This document shows positions 16,300 to 25,350 of a DNA stretch of 64,000 bases, one piece after another. Source of the stretch: Sedimentibacter sp. (GTDB lineage: Bacteria > Bacillota > Clostridia > Tissierellales > Sedimentibacteraceae). The position numbers were made by a program, and so were the translations under genes. The stretch spans positions 1 to 64,000 of the forward strand of contig JAHDLA010000014.1 in assembly GCA_018436705.1 (NCBI GenBank), read 5' to 3'. Numbering within the stretch: the first letter of the stretch is position 1; the number at the start of each line of letters is the position of its first letter. The notes below the pieces were generated by a model that worked only from the letters and a program-made list of their open reading frames with translations, was not told the origin of the DNA and ran no database searches.

Positions 16300-18066
16300 T
16301 TATTTTACAAAAGTTGATGCACTTGCTCCTGCTATTCTTCCGAAAATGGTTATATCTGCTACCGCATTACCGCCAATTCTATTGCCTCCGTGTATTCCGC
16401 CTGTTACTTCGCCGGCTGCAAAGAGTCCCGGTATTATATCACCTGAATTATTTATAACCTCAGTATTTGTATTAATTTTCAAACCGCCCATGGTGTGATG
16501 TATGGCCGGAGCAACCTCTACGTAGTAGTAAGGGGCTTGAGTAAGCTCTACATCCAGGGAAGTTCTGCCGAATTCTGTATCGGATTTTCCTGTCACGTAT
16601 ACGTTGTAAGATTCAATTGTATTTTTAAGTTCCGAAGAATCTACATCCATCATTTGCGCAAGTTCTTCAATTGAAGCTGCCTCCTTCAAAAGTCCCTGAT
16701 TTTTATATTTTTCATAAGTAGAGGCTTTTTCAAAAACCTGATTGTCAAGAACAATAAATGCAGTTGCGCCTTCCTGAGATAATATAGCCTCTGATACAAC
16801 ATCTCTGGTTTCAAGCTCATTTATAAATCTTTTGCCTGTGTGGTTTACTAAAATTGCACCATCGCCACGTATTCCTTCCGTAATCATTTCATTAATCACA
16901 GGTACAACAGTGGGATGTGTCTGTATTTGGTCAATATCTGCAAGCGCCACGTCTAATTTCTCTGCCATTGCCAGCGCATCGCCGGTTGCGCCGGGCTGAT
17001 TTGTAGTTCCAAATCCCTTAAGCTCTGGGTTATATTTTTCCACCAACTGAGCATTTGCACCGAAGCCGCCCGTTGCAATTATTACCGCCTTAGCATTTAT
17101 ATTGTAAGTATTACCGTCCTCATTTTCAACCTTTATTCCGACAGCTGAACCGGTGTCGTCGGTTAATATTTCGATTGCTTTTGTGTTCAATCTTATTTCA
17201 ATGCCCAAATTATCTGCCTGAGTTTGAAATACGTCCATTAGGTGAGAGCCAATAGGCATTCCTTGAGGCGCTTTGTGCAGTCTGTCAACACTTTGACCTC
17301 CAGATCTGCCGACTTCGGATAAATCTGCTCCAAGGCTTTCCAGCCAGTCTAATGTTTCGGCTGATTTTTCTGTGAATACTTTCAACAATTCTGGGTCATT
17401 AAGGTCATGCCCTCCCTTCATCGTATCTTCATAAAAAAGCTCCGGGCTGTCTTCGATGCCTTTTTCTTCCTGATACTTGGTGCCGGCGGCGTTCATACCG
17501 CCTGTAGCATAGTTTGTATTTCCTCCTATGAAGGCGTTTTTTTCAATTACAATTACATTAGAACCTTGGTTTGTGGCTTCAATTGCTGCGGTCATGCCGG
17601 CGCCTCCAGCACCTACAATTACTATATCTGTTGATGCATCCTCAGCAGGTTCAATTTCTTTAACAACATTTTTTGCCGTTAAAGTAACATTTGCCTGATT
17701 TACTGCATCACTAACTGCTCTTATTAGCGCGCCGCTTGTTAAGGTTGCTCCTGTAACTGTGTCTGCATCTGTAGAATTTGTCTCTATCATGTGTGTTATT
17801 ATGTTATCGACAACAGTATTGGTGTATCCTGAATCTGAATTTTCCAAAATATTTATACCCTTGATTTCGGAGTTTTCGATTACTACTTCAACCTTTATAG
17901 GGCCATACTTTCCTTGCGATTCCCCTTGCACAGTTGTATTAACCAAATTTTCTTGTTCTTCTTCGGGGGTCTGGTTGTTATCCGGTTGGTTATTCTGGCA
18001 TGATCCCAAAGAAAATATCATTATAACTGATAACAAAATAGAAATAATCTTATAGTAATTTTTCAT
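16300..18066 (-). CDS. secreted lipoprotein flavocytochrome-type reductase (FMN-bind + FAD domain)
   Basis: 588 residues. A lipoprotein signal (IISILLSVIMIFSLGSCQNN, lipobox LGSC) places it on the outer face of the membrane. Residues ~45-130 are an FMN_bind domain with DADTVTGATLTS, where the final Thr of TGAT is the site that ApbE flavinylates. Residues ~145-588 are a fumarate reductase/succinate dehydrogenase-type FAD domain (VIVGAGGAGMTAAIEA, GTTNQPGATGDALAMA, active-site RGDGAILVN and HHTMGGL). No heme motifs are present. It probably reduces an extracellular enoate-like acceptor (fumarate, urocanate, acrylate-like); the substrate is not deducible. RBS AGGAGCG. Confidence 0.88.
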   Translation of the reverse strand: MKNYYKIISILLSVIMIFSLGSCQNNQPDNNQTPEEEQENLVNTTVQGESQGKYGPIKVEVVIENSEIKGINILENSDSGYTNTVVDNIITHMIETNSTDADTVTGATLTSGALIRAVSDAVNQANVTLTAKNVVKEIEPAEDASTDIVIVGAGGAGMTAAIEATNQGSNVIVIEKNAFIGGNTNYATGGMNAAGTKYQEEKGIEDSPELFYEDTMKGGHDLNDPELLKVFTEKSAETLDWLESLGADLSEVGRSGGQSVDRLHKAPQGMPIGSHLMDVFQTQADNLGIEIRLNTKAIEILTDDTGSAVGIKVENEDGNTYNINAKAVIIATGGFGANAQLVEKYNPELKGFGTTNQPGATGDALAMAEKLDVALADIDQIQTHPTVVPVINEMITEGIRGDGAILVNHTGKRFINELETRDVVSEAILSQEGATAFIVLDNQVFEKASTYEKYKNQGLLKEAASIEELAQMMDVDSSELKNTIESYNVYVTGKSDTEFGRTSLDVELTQAPYYYVEVAPAIHHTMGGLKINTNTEVINNSGDIIPGLFAAGEVTGGIHGGNRIGGNAVADITIFGRIAGASASTFVK

Positions 18067-18145
18067 TTTGCGCTCCTTTTCGATTTATTTATAAATATAA
18101 TTACCAAGGATTGAAAATTTATACTGAAGATAGCGTATGAGGCAC

Positions 18146-18174
18146 TTGTAAACGATATCTATATGAATTATAAT
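18146..18174 (+). promoter_or_regulatory. promoter of the carbon-nitrogen hydrolase gene
   Basis: TTGTAA (18146-18151), 17-bp spacer, TATAAT (18169-18174), 25 bp before the start codon. Confidence 0.6.
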
Positions 18175-18199
18175 AAATAAAAATAAGTGGAGGTATATC

Positions 18200-19024
18200 A
18201 TGGGTAAATTTAATGCGGCCTTACTGCAGATGAAGGTTTACGATAATAAAGAGAAAAACATTAAAAATGCAGTGGATTTAATTGAAAAAGTTTCAAGAGA
18301 AGGTGCTGATTTGGCTGTGCTGCCGGAAATGTTTTGCTGCCCCTACGATAGTTTATATTTTAAAAAATTCAGTGAAGAACAGGGAGGACCTGCCTACGAA
18401 GCTTTGAGAGCAGCAGCAGATCGTTCTGGGATATATGTGGTGGCAGGAACCATACCTGAATTGGAAAAATATAAAATATATAATACCTCATATGTTTTTG
18501 ACGGAAGTGGAAAACAAATAGCAAAGCATAGGAAGATGCATTTATTTGATATAGATGTAAAGGGAGGGCAGTATTTCAAAGAATCAGATACATTTACGCC
18601 GGGAAAAGATGTGACAATCTTTGATACAAAATTTTGCAAAATAGGGCTTGCTGTATGTTACGATATAAGATTTCCGGAGTTGAGCAGGTTAATTGCTGCG
18701 GAAGAAGCTGAGGTGATAATTTACCCTGCGGCATTTAATATGACAACAGGGCCGGCTCACTGGGAGCTTAATTTCAGGTCGCGGGCTCTGGACAATCAAG
18801 TATATACAATAGGTGTTGCACCGGCAAGAGATATGGAGTCATCATATCATTCATACGGAAATTCCTTAGTTGTGTCGCCGTGGGGCAATGTTTTAAACAG
18901 GATGGATGAAAAAGAGGGATACATAATTCAGGAAATTGATTTGGATTATGTAAAAAAGGTGAGAAGTGAACTTCCGCTATTAAAGCATGTAAGGAATGAT
19001 ATTTACTCACTCAAGAAAATTTAG
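18200..19024 (+). CDS. carbon-nitrogen hydrolase (omega-amidase/nitrilase superfamily)
   Basis: 274 residues. The nitrilase-fold catalytic triad is visible: Glu in LAVLPEMFCCPY, Lys in AKHRKMHLFDID and Cys in IGLAVCYDIRFPEL. The motif spacing and HLFDID wording resemble omega-amidase (Nit2), which hydrolyses alpha-ketoglutaramate or alpha-ketosuccinamate left by transamination. Cytosolic, with no signal peptide. RBS GTGGAGG. It could alternatively be a general deaminated-glutathione amidase (Nit1-like). Confidence 0.88.
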   Translation: MGKFNAALLQMKVYDNKEKNIKNAVDLIEKVSREGADLAVLPEMFCCPYDSLYFKKFSEEQGGPAYEALRAAADRSGIYVVAGTIPELEKYKIYNTSYVFDGSGKQIAKHRKMHLFDIDVKGGQYFKESDTFTPGKDVTIFDTKFCKIGLAVCYDIRFPELSRLIAAEEAEVIIYPAAFNMTTGPAHWELNFRSRALDNQVYTIGVAPARDMESSYHSYGNSLVVSPWGNVLNRMDEKEGYIIQEIDLDYVKKVRSELPLLKHVRNDIYSLKKI

Positions 19025-19168
19025 GAAAAAACAAGTTTATAACTTAAGCTGCAATATTAATTAAACCTTAGGCACCACTATTAAGAGAAATAAAATAGTA
19101 AAATTTCTGATATTACTTTAACATTTAAATGTAATAGGTCATAATTTAAATATAAAAGGAGATTTTTC

Positions 19169-19627
19169 ATGCGAATCATTATAGATGGAGATGCATGTCC
19201 ACAGCGTGTAAAGGAAATATGCGAAGAGGCAGCTAGGGAATTTGGAATTGAACTTATTATTGTTGTAGATATTGATCATTACATTGTAAGTGATTACCAG
19301 GTTTTTGTAGTAGAGCAGGGAAGAGAATCCGTGGATTATAAGATAGTTCAAATTTTCAAGGAGGATGATATTCTTGTTACTCAGGATTACGGACTTTCAA
19401 GTCTTGTATTGGGGAAGGCATCAGCAGTAATCCATACAGCAGGTTTTTTTATAAATAAGAATAACATAGACAGCTTGCTTCAATCCAGATACATCAGCGC
19501 TAGAATAAGGAAGCAAGGCGGAAAAACAAAGGGGCCATCAAAAAGAACTAAAGAGCAAGATGAAAATTTCAAAAAATGTCTTTATAAAGTTCTCCGTGAG
19601 AAAATTGGGAAAAATAAACATAAATAA
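19169..19627 (+). CDS. YaiI/YqxD family (DUF188) protein
   Basis: 152 residues. Starts MRIIIDGDACPQRVKEICEE, the signature of the UPF0178/DUF188 family, then DDILVTQDYGLSSLVLGKA and a basic tail GGKTKGPSKRTKEQD. The fold is PIN/NYN-like, with clustered Asp residues that suggest a metal-dependent nuclease, but no function is established for the family. RBS AAAAGGAG. A weak hairpin GAGCC-TATTT-GGCTC follows at about 19633. Confidence 0.9.
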   Translation: MRIIIDGDACPQRVKEICEEAAREFGIELIIVVDIDHYIVSDYQVFVVEQGRESVDYKIVQIFKEDDILVTQDYGLSSLVLGKASAVIHTAGFFINKNNIDSLLQSRYISARIRKQGGKTKGPSKRTKEQDENFKKCLYKVLREKIGKNKHK

Positions 19628-19750
19628 TAGTGAGCCTATTTGGCTCCTTGTGTTTGTTAATGCAAAAATAATTTGGCAATTCAAAAAATGTATTGATAAA
19701 TTCGAAAAACCTAGTTTAAAAAGAAAAGTATAAAAATGGAAGGTGATATT

Positions 19751-20953
19751 ATGTCTAAATTTGCAAAACGCATTTCAAACATGGAAAGTTCGGCAGCAGT
19801 AGTAAAAAGATTGTTTGGAGCTATGAATGATCCTGAAATTATATCTTTCGGCGGAGGAGCGCCTGCCAAAGAAGCACTTCCTGTTGATATTATAAGAGAA
19901 ATAACAAATGATATAATGAGAACAGAGAAAAGAGGAATTGAAGCACTGCAGTACGGACCTGTACTTGGCATATCAGATTTGAGGGATGTTGTAGTGAATG
20001 ATTTGCTGGCACCTAAAGGAGTAAACGCAAAATCTGACAATATAGTTATAACCAGCGGCGGAATGGAAGCCATAAATATGCTTTGTCAGCTTTACATCAA
20101 TCCGGGAGACATAATATTAGTTGAATCACCAAGCTTTGTACATTCCATAGAAGTTTTTGAAATGTTTCAGGCGAATTGCATCGCTGTAGGTATGGATGAG
20201 AAAGGGATGGATACTGAGGATTTGGAAGCTAAAATTATTAAATACAATCCAAAGATGATTTACGTGATACCTACATTCCAAAATCCCACAGGTATTACAT
20301 TAGCATTGGAAAGAAGAAAAAAAATCGCAGAACTTGGAAGTAAGTATGATGTTATAATTTTGGAGGATGATCCATACCGCGATATAAGATACAGCGGCAG
20401 TGACTTGCTTCCTATAAAAGCATTTGATCGAGATGGACATACAATATTGGCTAATAGTTTCTCAAAGATTTTTTCTGCAGGAAGCAGGCTTGGATACATA
20501 TTGGCTGATGATGAAGTAGTAAATAAATTATTTGACATTAAGACAGCTACAAATTCACACACTTCTATGCTTCCCCAGATTTTATGTGCAGAGTTTTTTA
20601 ATAGAGGTTTTTATTCTGCACATCATAAAATGATATGTGATTTGTATCGTGAAAGAAGAGATACAATGATGGAATGCATTGATAAATATTTTCCTGAGGG
20701 TACAAAAAGAACTACTCCTGATGGAGGGCTATTTATGTGGGTTGAGCTGCCAAAAGGCATAAATACTACAGAACTGCTAGCTGAATCTGTAGCTGATGCT
20801 AAGGTAGCATATGTAGCAGGCGAAGGATTCTATGTGGAAAGAGGAGGCAAGGGAAATAATTGTATGAGGATAAGCTTTGGTAGTGTTGCTCCTGAGAAAA
20901 TCAGAATTGGTACTGAACGTCTGGGCAAGTTAATATGTTCTAAATTAGGATAG
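19751..20953 (+). CDS. PLP-dependent aminotransferase (LysN/MocR-domain type)
   Basis: 400 residues from ATG 19751 (GGAAGGTGAT upstream). Fold-type I aminotransferase of the 2-aminoadipate/aromatic aminotransferase group: FGGGAPAKEALP near the start, TSGGMEAINMLCQLY, VIPTFQNPTGITLALERR, LEDDPYRDIRYSG, catalytic Lys in NSFSKIFSAGSRLGY, and Arg in CMRISFGSVAPEKI. There is no N-terminal GntR domain, so this is an enzyme and not a MocR regulator. Substrate uncertain (branched-chain, aromatic or 2-aminoadipate). Confidence 0.88.
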   Translation: MSKFAKRISNMESSAAVVKRLFGAMNDPEIISFGGGAPAKEALPVDIIREITNDIMRTEKRGIEALQYGPVLGISDLRDVVVNDLLAPKGVNAKSDNIVITSGGMEAINMLCQLYINPGDIILVESPSFVHSIEVFEMFQANCIAVGMDEKGMDTEDLEAKIIKYNPKMIYVIPTFQNPTGITLALERRKKIAELGSKYDVIILEDDPYRDIRYSGSDLLPIKAFDRDGHTILANSFSKIFSAGSRLGYILADDEVVNKLFDIKTATNSHTSMLPQILCAEFFNRGFYSAHHKMICDLYRERRDTMMECIDKYFPEGTKRTTPDGGLFMWVELPKGINTTELLAESVADAKVAYVAGEGFYVERGGKGNNCMRISFGSVAPEKIRIGTERLGKLICSKLG

Positions 20954-20970
20954 AATAAAAATAAATACAT

Positions 20971-21019
20971 TTGAACGCGGCGGAAGAAATTTTTATTATA
21001 ATTTTTACACCGCGTTCAA
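20971..21019 (+). repeat. inverted repeat between convergent genes
   Basis: TTGAACGCGG (20971-20980) pairs perfectly with CCGCGTTCAA (21010-21019) across a 29-nt AT-rich loop containing A- and T-runs. It probably acts as a terminator for both flanking genes, although the T-run lies in the loop and not after the stem. Confidence 0.45.
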
Positions 21020-21035
21020 GATTAAAGAAATCTTT

Positions 21036-22133
21036 CTACTTTTCTATACTTTCAACTACATCATCGACTATTTTTATGGATGATGCTTTTGTGTGCATTT
21101 TCTTCATGTTCTTTTTCATTGCATTAAGCAATGAAGGGTTTTTAATTAATTCAATAGTGCTGTCAATAATCTGATATGAATTGTTTGCTATAATAGCTGC
21201 CCCTTTTTTTTCAAAGTATAATGCATTTTCCTTTTCCTGACCCGGAACAGGCTTAATTATTATTAAAGGAATTTGTACAGCCAATGCTTCGCTTAAAGTA
21301 ATTCCACCGGATTTTGTAATCATGCAGCATGAAATTTTATATAAATCGTCGATATTTTCAATAAAGCCAAACACTTTTAGATTTCTGAGCCCAAGTGATT
21401 CAAGTTTTGCCTTCTGAATTTTGTTATTCCCGCATACAACAGCAACCTGAATCATTTTATTTTTACAAAGTTCTATGCATACCTTTTTAATGTTTTTAAA
21501 CACTCCAAATGCGCCAGAGTTTATTAGAACAATTTTTTTCCCTCTTTTAAAGTTATACTTTTTGTAAAGCATGGAAATGCTTTCGGCTTCCTCAAAGGCA
21601 TCTCTTATAGGAATGCCTGACACCACAGTTTTTTCAACGGGAATATTCAATTTTTTAAGTTCTTCCTGAAGTTCTTCCGTAGCAATGTAAAATTTGTCTA
21701 TCTCTTCACTCAGCCAGAGTTTGTGAGCATAGAAGTCTGTTACTATGTTAAATACGGGGATATTTTCGCCAAGCTGATTTTTTATCTTCAATGAAGCCAG
21801 TATGGGGAATGTATTTATAATTACATCCGGTTTAAACTGACTGGCTATTTCGTTCAATTTTTTATACCCAAAGTTTCGATATAATTCAATAACTTTTTTA
21901 TCGGTAAGTTTTTCAGAGCCGTAATACAATATAGAATAAGCTTCTCCGAATTCATAGCTTCTAATGTATGCTTTTTTTATTGTTTCGGTTATTTTAGGAT
22001 GAGCTTCCGTAAAAAGATCAACAATGAAAACATTGTTGTAACCTTTGTTAATAAATGCATTTTTTAATGCTGTAGCTACCATTTTGTGTCCGTTTCCGAA
22101 GGGCGCGGTAGTAATTAATATATTTAAATTCAT
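21036..22133 (-). CDS. processive diacylglycerol glycosyltransferase (UgtP/MGDG synthase family)
   Basis: 365 residues, GT28-type GT-B fold. The N-terminal MGDG-synthase domain starts NILITTAPFGNGHKMVATAL; the C-terminal nucleotide-sugar domain contains IENIDDLYKISCCMITKSGG and PLIIIKPVPGQEKENA. It transfers sugar from UDP-glucose or UDP-galactose to diacylglycerol at the inner membrane face, giving glycolipids and possibly a lipoteichoic-acid anchor. No membrane helix, as expected for a peripheral enzyme. RBS CGGAGG. Confidence 0.85.
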   Translation of the reverse strand: MNLNILITTAPFGNGHKMVATALKNAFINKGYNNVFIVDLFTEAHPKITETIKKAYIRSYEFGEAYSILYYGSEKLTDKKVIELYRNFGYKKLNEIASQFKPDVIINTFPILASLKIKNQLGENIPVFNIVTDFYAHKLWLSEEIDKFYIATEELQEELKKLNIPVEKTVVSGIPIRDAFEEAESISMLYKKYNFKRGKKIVLINSGAFGVFKNIKKVCIELCKNKMIQVAVVCGNNKIQKAKLESLGLRNLKVFGFIENIDDLYKISCCMITKSGGITLSEALAVQIPLIIIKPVPGQEKENALYFEKKGAAIIANNSYQIIDSTIELIKNPSLLNAMKKNMKKMHTKASSIKIVDDVVESIEK

Positions 22134-22254
22134 AATGCCTCCGTGAAAATCATTAATTTATGTTCTGTTTATACTTGTTATCAAATATTATAATATATGG
22201 CGCGGATTTATTAAAGAAAATTATGTAAAAAAATATATTTGGGGGGTAAATATA

Positions 22255-22803
22255 TTGGGAGAGGGATTAGAAGCATTTGTTCTGGTATTTGTAGCCGAGG
22301 TTGGAGATAAAACACAGCTAATGCTAATGACACTTGCTGCAAAATACACAGTAATGCAGATGCTTTTAGGCATATTTCTCGGTGTTACTGTTAATCACGG
22401 AGCAGCCGTAGCCATAGGTTGCTGTCTGTCAAATGTAATTCAAGGAAAATTGCTTCAGTTATTTGCAGGTTTTATATTTGTTGTGTTTGGTATAATAACA
22501 ATTTTATATGATGAGGAAGATGGAAAAAAAACAAACTATAAATTTGGACCGATAATTACGACTGCTATGACATTTTTACTGGGAGAAATGGGAGACAAAA
22601 CACAACTTACTGCTATGACACTTGCAATGGAAGCTCAGTATCCTTACATGGTGCTTGCAGGCTCTGTTGCCGGGATGATGGTCATAGGCATGATTGGAAT
22701 AATTATTGGAACGGCATTGACTAAACATATCCCATCTAATATAATAAAAACAGTATCAGGGTTAGTATTTATAATATTTGGGTTAATGAGGTTTATTGAA
22801 TAG
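22255..22803 (+). CDS. GDT1/TMEM165 family cation transporter (probable Mn2+ exporter)
   Basis: 182 residues with a TTG start at 22255 after GGGGGG. Six hydrophobic helices arranged as two homologous halves, each with the family signature: EVGDKTQLMLMTLA (~residues 15-28) and EMGDKTQLTAMTLA (~residues 110-123). The acidic E-x-G-D-K-T motifs line the ion path. UPF0016 proteins export Mn2+ in other bacteria and transport Ca2+/Mn2+ in eukaryotes; Mn2+ is the likeliest substrate here. The stop codon is directly followed by the ATG of the NUDIX gene, which implies translational coupling. Confidence 0.88.
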   Translation: MGEGLEAFVLVFVAEVGDKTQLMLMTLAAKYTVMQMLLGIFLGVTVNHGAAVAIGCCLSNVIQGKLLQLFAGFIFVVFGIITILYDEEDGKKTNYKFGPIITTAMTFLLGEMGDKTQLTAMTLAMEAQYPYMVLAGSVAGMMVIGMIGIIIGTALTKHIPSNIIKTVSGLVFIIFGLMRFIE

Positions 22804-23418
22804 ATGGAATTGAACGAAATAAAAAGCAAAATAAAAAAGGTTATTCCGCGGCCGATGGATGACGATTTGAGATTTTCGGTGCTTGTGCCTTTAATTGAAA
22901 TAGAAGGCGAGCTGCACATCATTTATGAGGTTAGATCGAAATACGTAAAGCAGCCGGGAGAAGTATCTTTTCCGGGAGGAAAAATAGAAGAAAATGAGAG
23001 CCCGGAGTATGCGGCAGTGAGAGAAACTTGCGAGGAACTGGGAATAGATGAGTCCCGTGTTGAAATAATTAGCGAGCTGGATTATGCTACGAGTAAAAGC
23101 GGCTCTTTTGTTTATACTTTTTTAGGACATATTAAAAATGTGGATTTACAAAGAATTGAATTCAATCGGGATGAGGTTGATAAATTATTTTTTGTTCCTT
23201 TTTCATTTTTTTTAAATAATGAACCTGAAAAATATTATATGAACTATTTTCCGAGGGCAGATGATGATTTTCCTTATCACATGGTTAACAACGGAGAAAA
23301 ATATGATTGGGAAAGTATAAGATATCCCGTTTATTTTTATGACTATAAAGGGCATATAATATGGGGCCTTACTGCTAAGGTTACGTACAATTTGGTTAGA
23401 AAATTAAAATATAATTAG
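22804..23418 (+). CDS. NUDIX hydrolase, CoA pyrophosphatase-like
   Basis: 204 residues, starting immediately after the preceding stop with no gap. The complete NUDIX box is GGKIEENESPEYAAVRETC followed by EELGI. The preceding EVRSKYVKQPGEVSFPG matches the UPF0035 extension of CoA pyrophosphatases (NudL/YeaB type), which cleave CoA to 3',5'-ADP and phosphopantetheine. Mg2+ or Mn2+ is the cofactor of NUDIX enzymes, which may explain coupling to a Mn transporter (inference). Substrate identity is moderately sure. Confidence 0.87.
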   Translation: MELNEIKSKIKKVIPRPMDDDLRFSVLVPLIEIEGELHIIYEVRSKYVKQPGEVSFPGGKIEENESPEYAAVRETCEELGIDESRVEIISELDYATSKSGSFVYTFLGHIKNVDLQRIEFNRDEVDKLFFVPFSFFLNNEPEKYYMNYFPRADDDFPYHMVNNGEKYDWESIRYPVYFYDYKGHIIWGLTAKVTYNLVRKLKYN

Positions 23419-23449
23419 AAAACACGTGGAAAAAATTTTAAAAAAACAG

Positions 23450-23478
23450 TTGCATTTTTTATATTATTATAATATAAT
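23450..23478 (+). promoter_or_regulatory. promoter of the cysK-cysE operon
   Basis: TTGCAT (23450-23455), 17-bp spacer, TATAAT (23473-23478). Transcription would start near 23485 at the 5' end of the T-box leader. Confidence 0.7.
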
Positions 23479-23484
23479 GAGTAA

Positions 23485-23767
23485 AAAATATACCCAACTA
23501 AATTAGTAGGAAATACAATGAAGAAGGAAAGTAGTATATATTGAATTTTCAGAGAGAGCATCTCAAGGCTGAAAAGATGCTTACAGGATGTATGTATGAA
23601 GTGCCCTTTGGAGTACAGCACCGAAATCTGTAACAGAGTAGGCTGCTGCGGAGCATATCCGTTATCGTATAATAGCATGATGGTGCTAGCACAAGGTGGG
23701 CAGTATGCCAAAAAGAGTGGAACCGCGGATAACTCCGTCTCTATATAGAGAGGGAGTTTTTTTGTAT
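23485..23767 (+). promoter_or_regulatory. T-box leader, cysteine-specific
   Basis: Complete T-box. Stem I ends with GAAG-TGC-CCTTTGGAGTA, which makes UGC (Cys) at 23602-23604 the specifier codon. The antiterminator core GAGTGGAACCGCGG is at 23715-23728, and the competing terminator AACTCC...GGGAGTT plus T-run at ~23731-23767. Uncharged tRNA-Cys should stabilise the antiterminator and switch on the cysteine genes. The same position gives Val and Tyr codons in the two other T-boxes of this window, which supports the reading. Confidence 0.93.
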
Positions 23768-23834
23768 TTATATCTGCATGCATTAGCTATTAAGAATATT
23801 TTCTAGTTTATGGGTTCAAAAAGGATGGGATGAT

Positions 23835-24728
23835 ATGAATAATTTTACAACATTAAATTTAATTGGAAATACCCCTGTGGTAAAACTTCCGGAAGAGAAT
23901 ATTTTTGTTAAAATGGAGAAATTTAACCCCGGAGGTAGCATCAAGGACAGGGCGGCATTAGGGATGATACTGGATGCGGAAGAAAAGGGATATTTAAAAA
24001 AGAACAGTATAATCGTCGAGCCTACCAGCGGAAATACGGGAATAGGCTTAGCATTGATAGGAAGACTTAAGGGATACAAAGTAATTATAGTAATGCCTGA
24101 ATCAATGAGTGCGGAAAGAAGAGCAATGATATCCTCTTATGGAGCAACACTGATATTGACAGAGGCTCAAAAAGGTATGTCAGGAGCTATTGAAAGGGCT
24201 AATGAAATTTTGAAGAAGGATAAAAATAATTTTATGCCGGATCAATTTAACAATCCTGCTAATCCGATGATTCATTATAAAACAACTGCAGAGGAAATAA
24301 TCCGCCAATTGAATGATATAGATATATTTACCGCGTCTGTAGGCAGCGGAGGAACATTGACAGGTGTATCTAAACGCTTAAAGGAATATAACAGCAAAAT
24401 AATAACGGCGGGAGCAGAGCCTTCAAAATCTGCGGTTATATCAGGAGGAAGCCCGTCAGCTCACAAAATACAGGGCATTGGAGCGGGATTTATTCCAAAA
24501 ACCTACAGTGGAGAAAATGTAGATGAGGTGTTGACCGTAACTGATGAGGAAGCCATAGACACGGCAATTGAGGTTTCAGCCAAAACAGGTATACTGGTAG
24601 GCATATCTACGGGAGCCAATGTTGCAGCTGCAAGAAAAATGGCTGAAAAATACGGAAGTAACAAAAAAATATTGACTGTTTCACCTGACGGCGGCGAAAA
24701 GTATATGTCGATGGTCAAATATTACTAA
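23835..24728 (+). CDS. cysK: cysteine synthase (O-acetylserine sulfhydrylase)
   Basis: 297 residues, fold-type II PLP enzyme. The PLP Lys lies in [14 protein letters not shown] (~residues 35-48), phosphate binding in [15 protein letters not shown] and [15 protein letters not shown], and the C-terminal [11 protein letters not shown] loop. It converts O-acetylserine and sulfide to cysteine and acetate. First gene of the T-box operon; cysE follows 16 bp later, supplying O-acetylserine. The order cysK-cysE under a Cys T-box means the pathway responds to tRNA-Cys charging. Confidence 0.95.
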   Translation: MNNFTTLNLIGNTPVVKLPEENIFVKMEKFNPGGSIKDRAALGMILDAEEKGYLKKNSIIVEPTSGNTGIGLALIGRLKGYKVIIVMPESMSAERRAMISSYGATLILTEAQKGMSGAIERANEILKKDKNNFMPDQFNNPANPMIHYKTTAEEIIRQLNDIDIFTASVGSGGTLTGVSKRLKEYNSKIITAGAEPSKSAVISGGSPSAHKIQGIGAGFIPKTYSGENVDEVLTVTDEEAIDTAIEVSAKTGILVGISTGANVAAARKMAEKYGSNKKILTVSPDGGEKYMSMVKYY

Positions 24729-24744
24729 AAGGGGGAATGACGTT

Positions 24745-25302
24745 ATGATAAAGTTTATTAATTCGATAATCGAAGATATAGATTCTGTATTTGATAGGGA
24801 TCCGGCAGCAAGAAATAGAATAGAAGTGCTGTTTTTGTATCCCCACATAAAAGCATTGATAGCATACAAAATTTCTCACAGCCTGTATTTGAAGGAAAAA
24901 TTCTTTCTGGCAAGGTGGGTTTCAAATATAGGAAGAAGAATGACGGGAATTGAAATACACCCAGGAGCAACAATAGGAAAAGGGCTGTTTATAGATCATG
25001 GCATGGGTGTTGTAATTGGTGAGACGGCAATCATCGGAAACAATGTTAAAATGTTCCATGGATCAACTTTAGGAGGAACAGGAAACGAAAAAGGTAAAAG
25101 GCACCCGACTGTTGGAGACAATGTAATTATAGGAAGTTCTGCAAAAATTCTCGGAAATATATATATAGCGTCTGGAACGAAGGTTGGAGCCAATGCTGTG
25201 GTTCTTCATGATACCAGGCCTAACTCCACAGTAGTTGGAATTCCTGCTAAAGAAGTTAAAAAAGGCAGTAAAATTATTTATTTAAATGAGTATGCAATAT
25301 AA
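24745..25302 (+). CDS. cysE: serine O-acetyltransferase
   Basis: 185 residues, short Gram-positive type. An N-terminal helical part ([15 protein letters not shown]) precedes a left-handed parallel beta helix built of hexapeptide repeats: [55 protein letters not shown]. The catalytic His lies in [11 protein letters not shown]. It acetylates serine with acetyl-CoA, the step before CysK. Preceded by GGGGG in AAAAGGGGGAATG. Confidence 0.95.
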   Translation: MIKFINSIIEDIDSVFDRDPAARNRIEVLFLYPHIKALIAYKISHSLYLKEKFFLARWVSNIGRRMTGIEIHPGATIGKGLFIDHGMGVVIGETAIIGNNVKMFHGSTLGGTGNEKGKRHPTVGDNVIIGSSAKILGNIYIASGTKVGANAVVLHDTRPNSTVVGIPAKEVKKGSKIIYLNEYAI

Positions 25303-25326
25303 AAGTGAGGTTCAGCCTGCAATTTG

Positions 25327-25350
25327 AAACGAGGCTAAGCCTCGTTTTTT
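25327..25350 (+). terminator. intrinsic terminator of the cysK-cysE operon
   Basis: AAACGAGGC-TAA-GCCTCGTTT hairpin followed by T residues; it overlaps the stop codon of the convergent gene at 25349. Confidence 0.8.
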
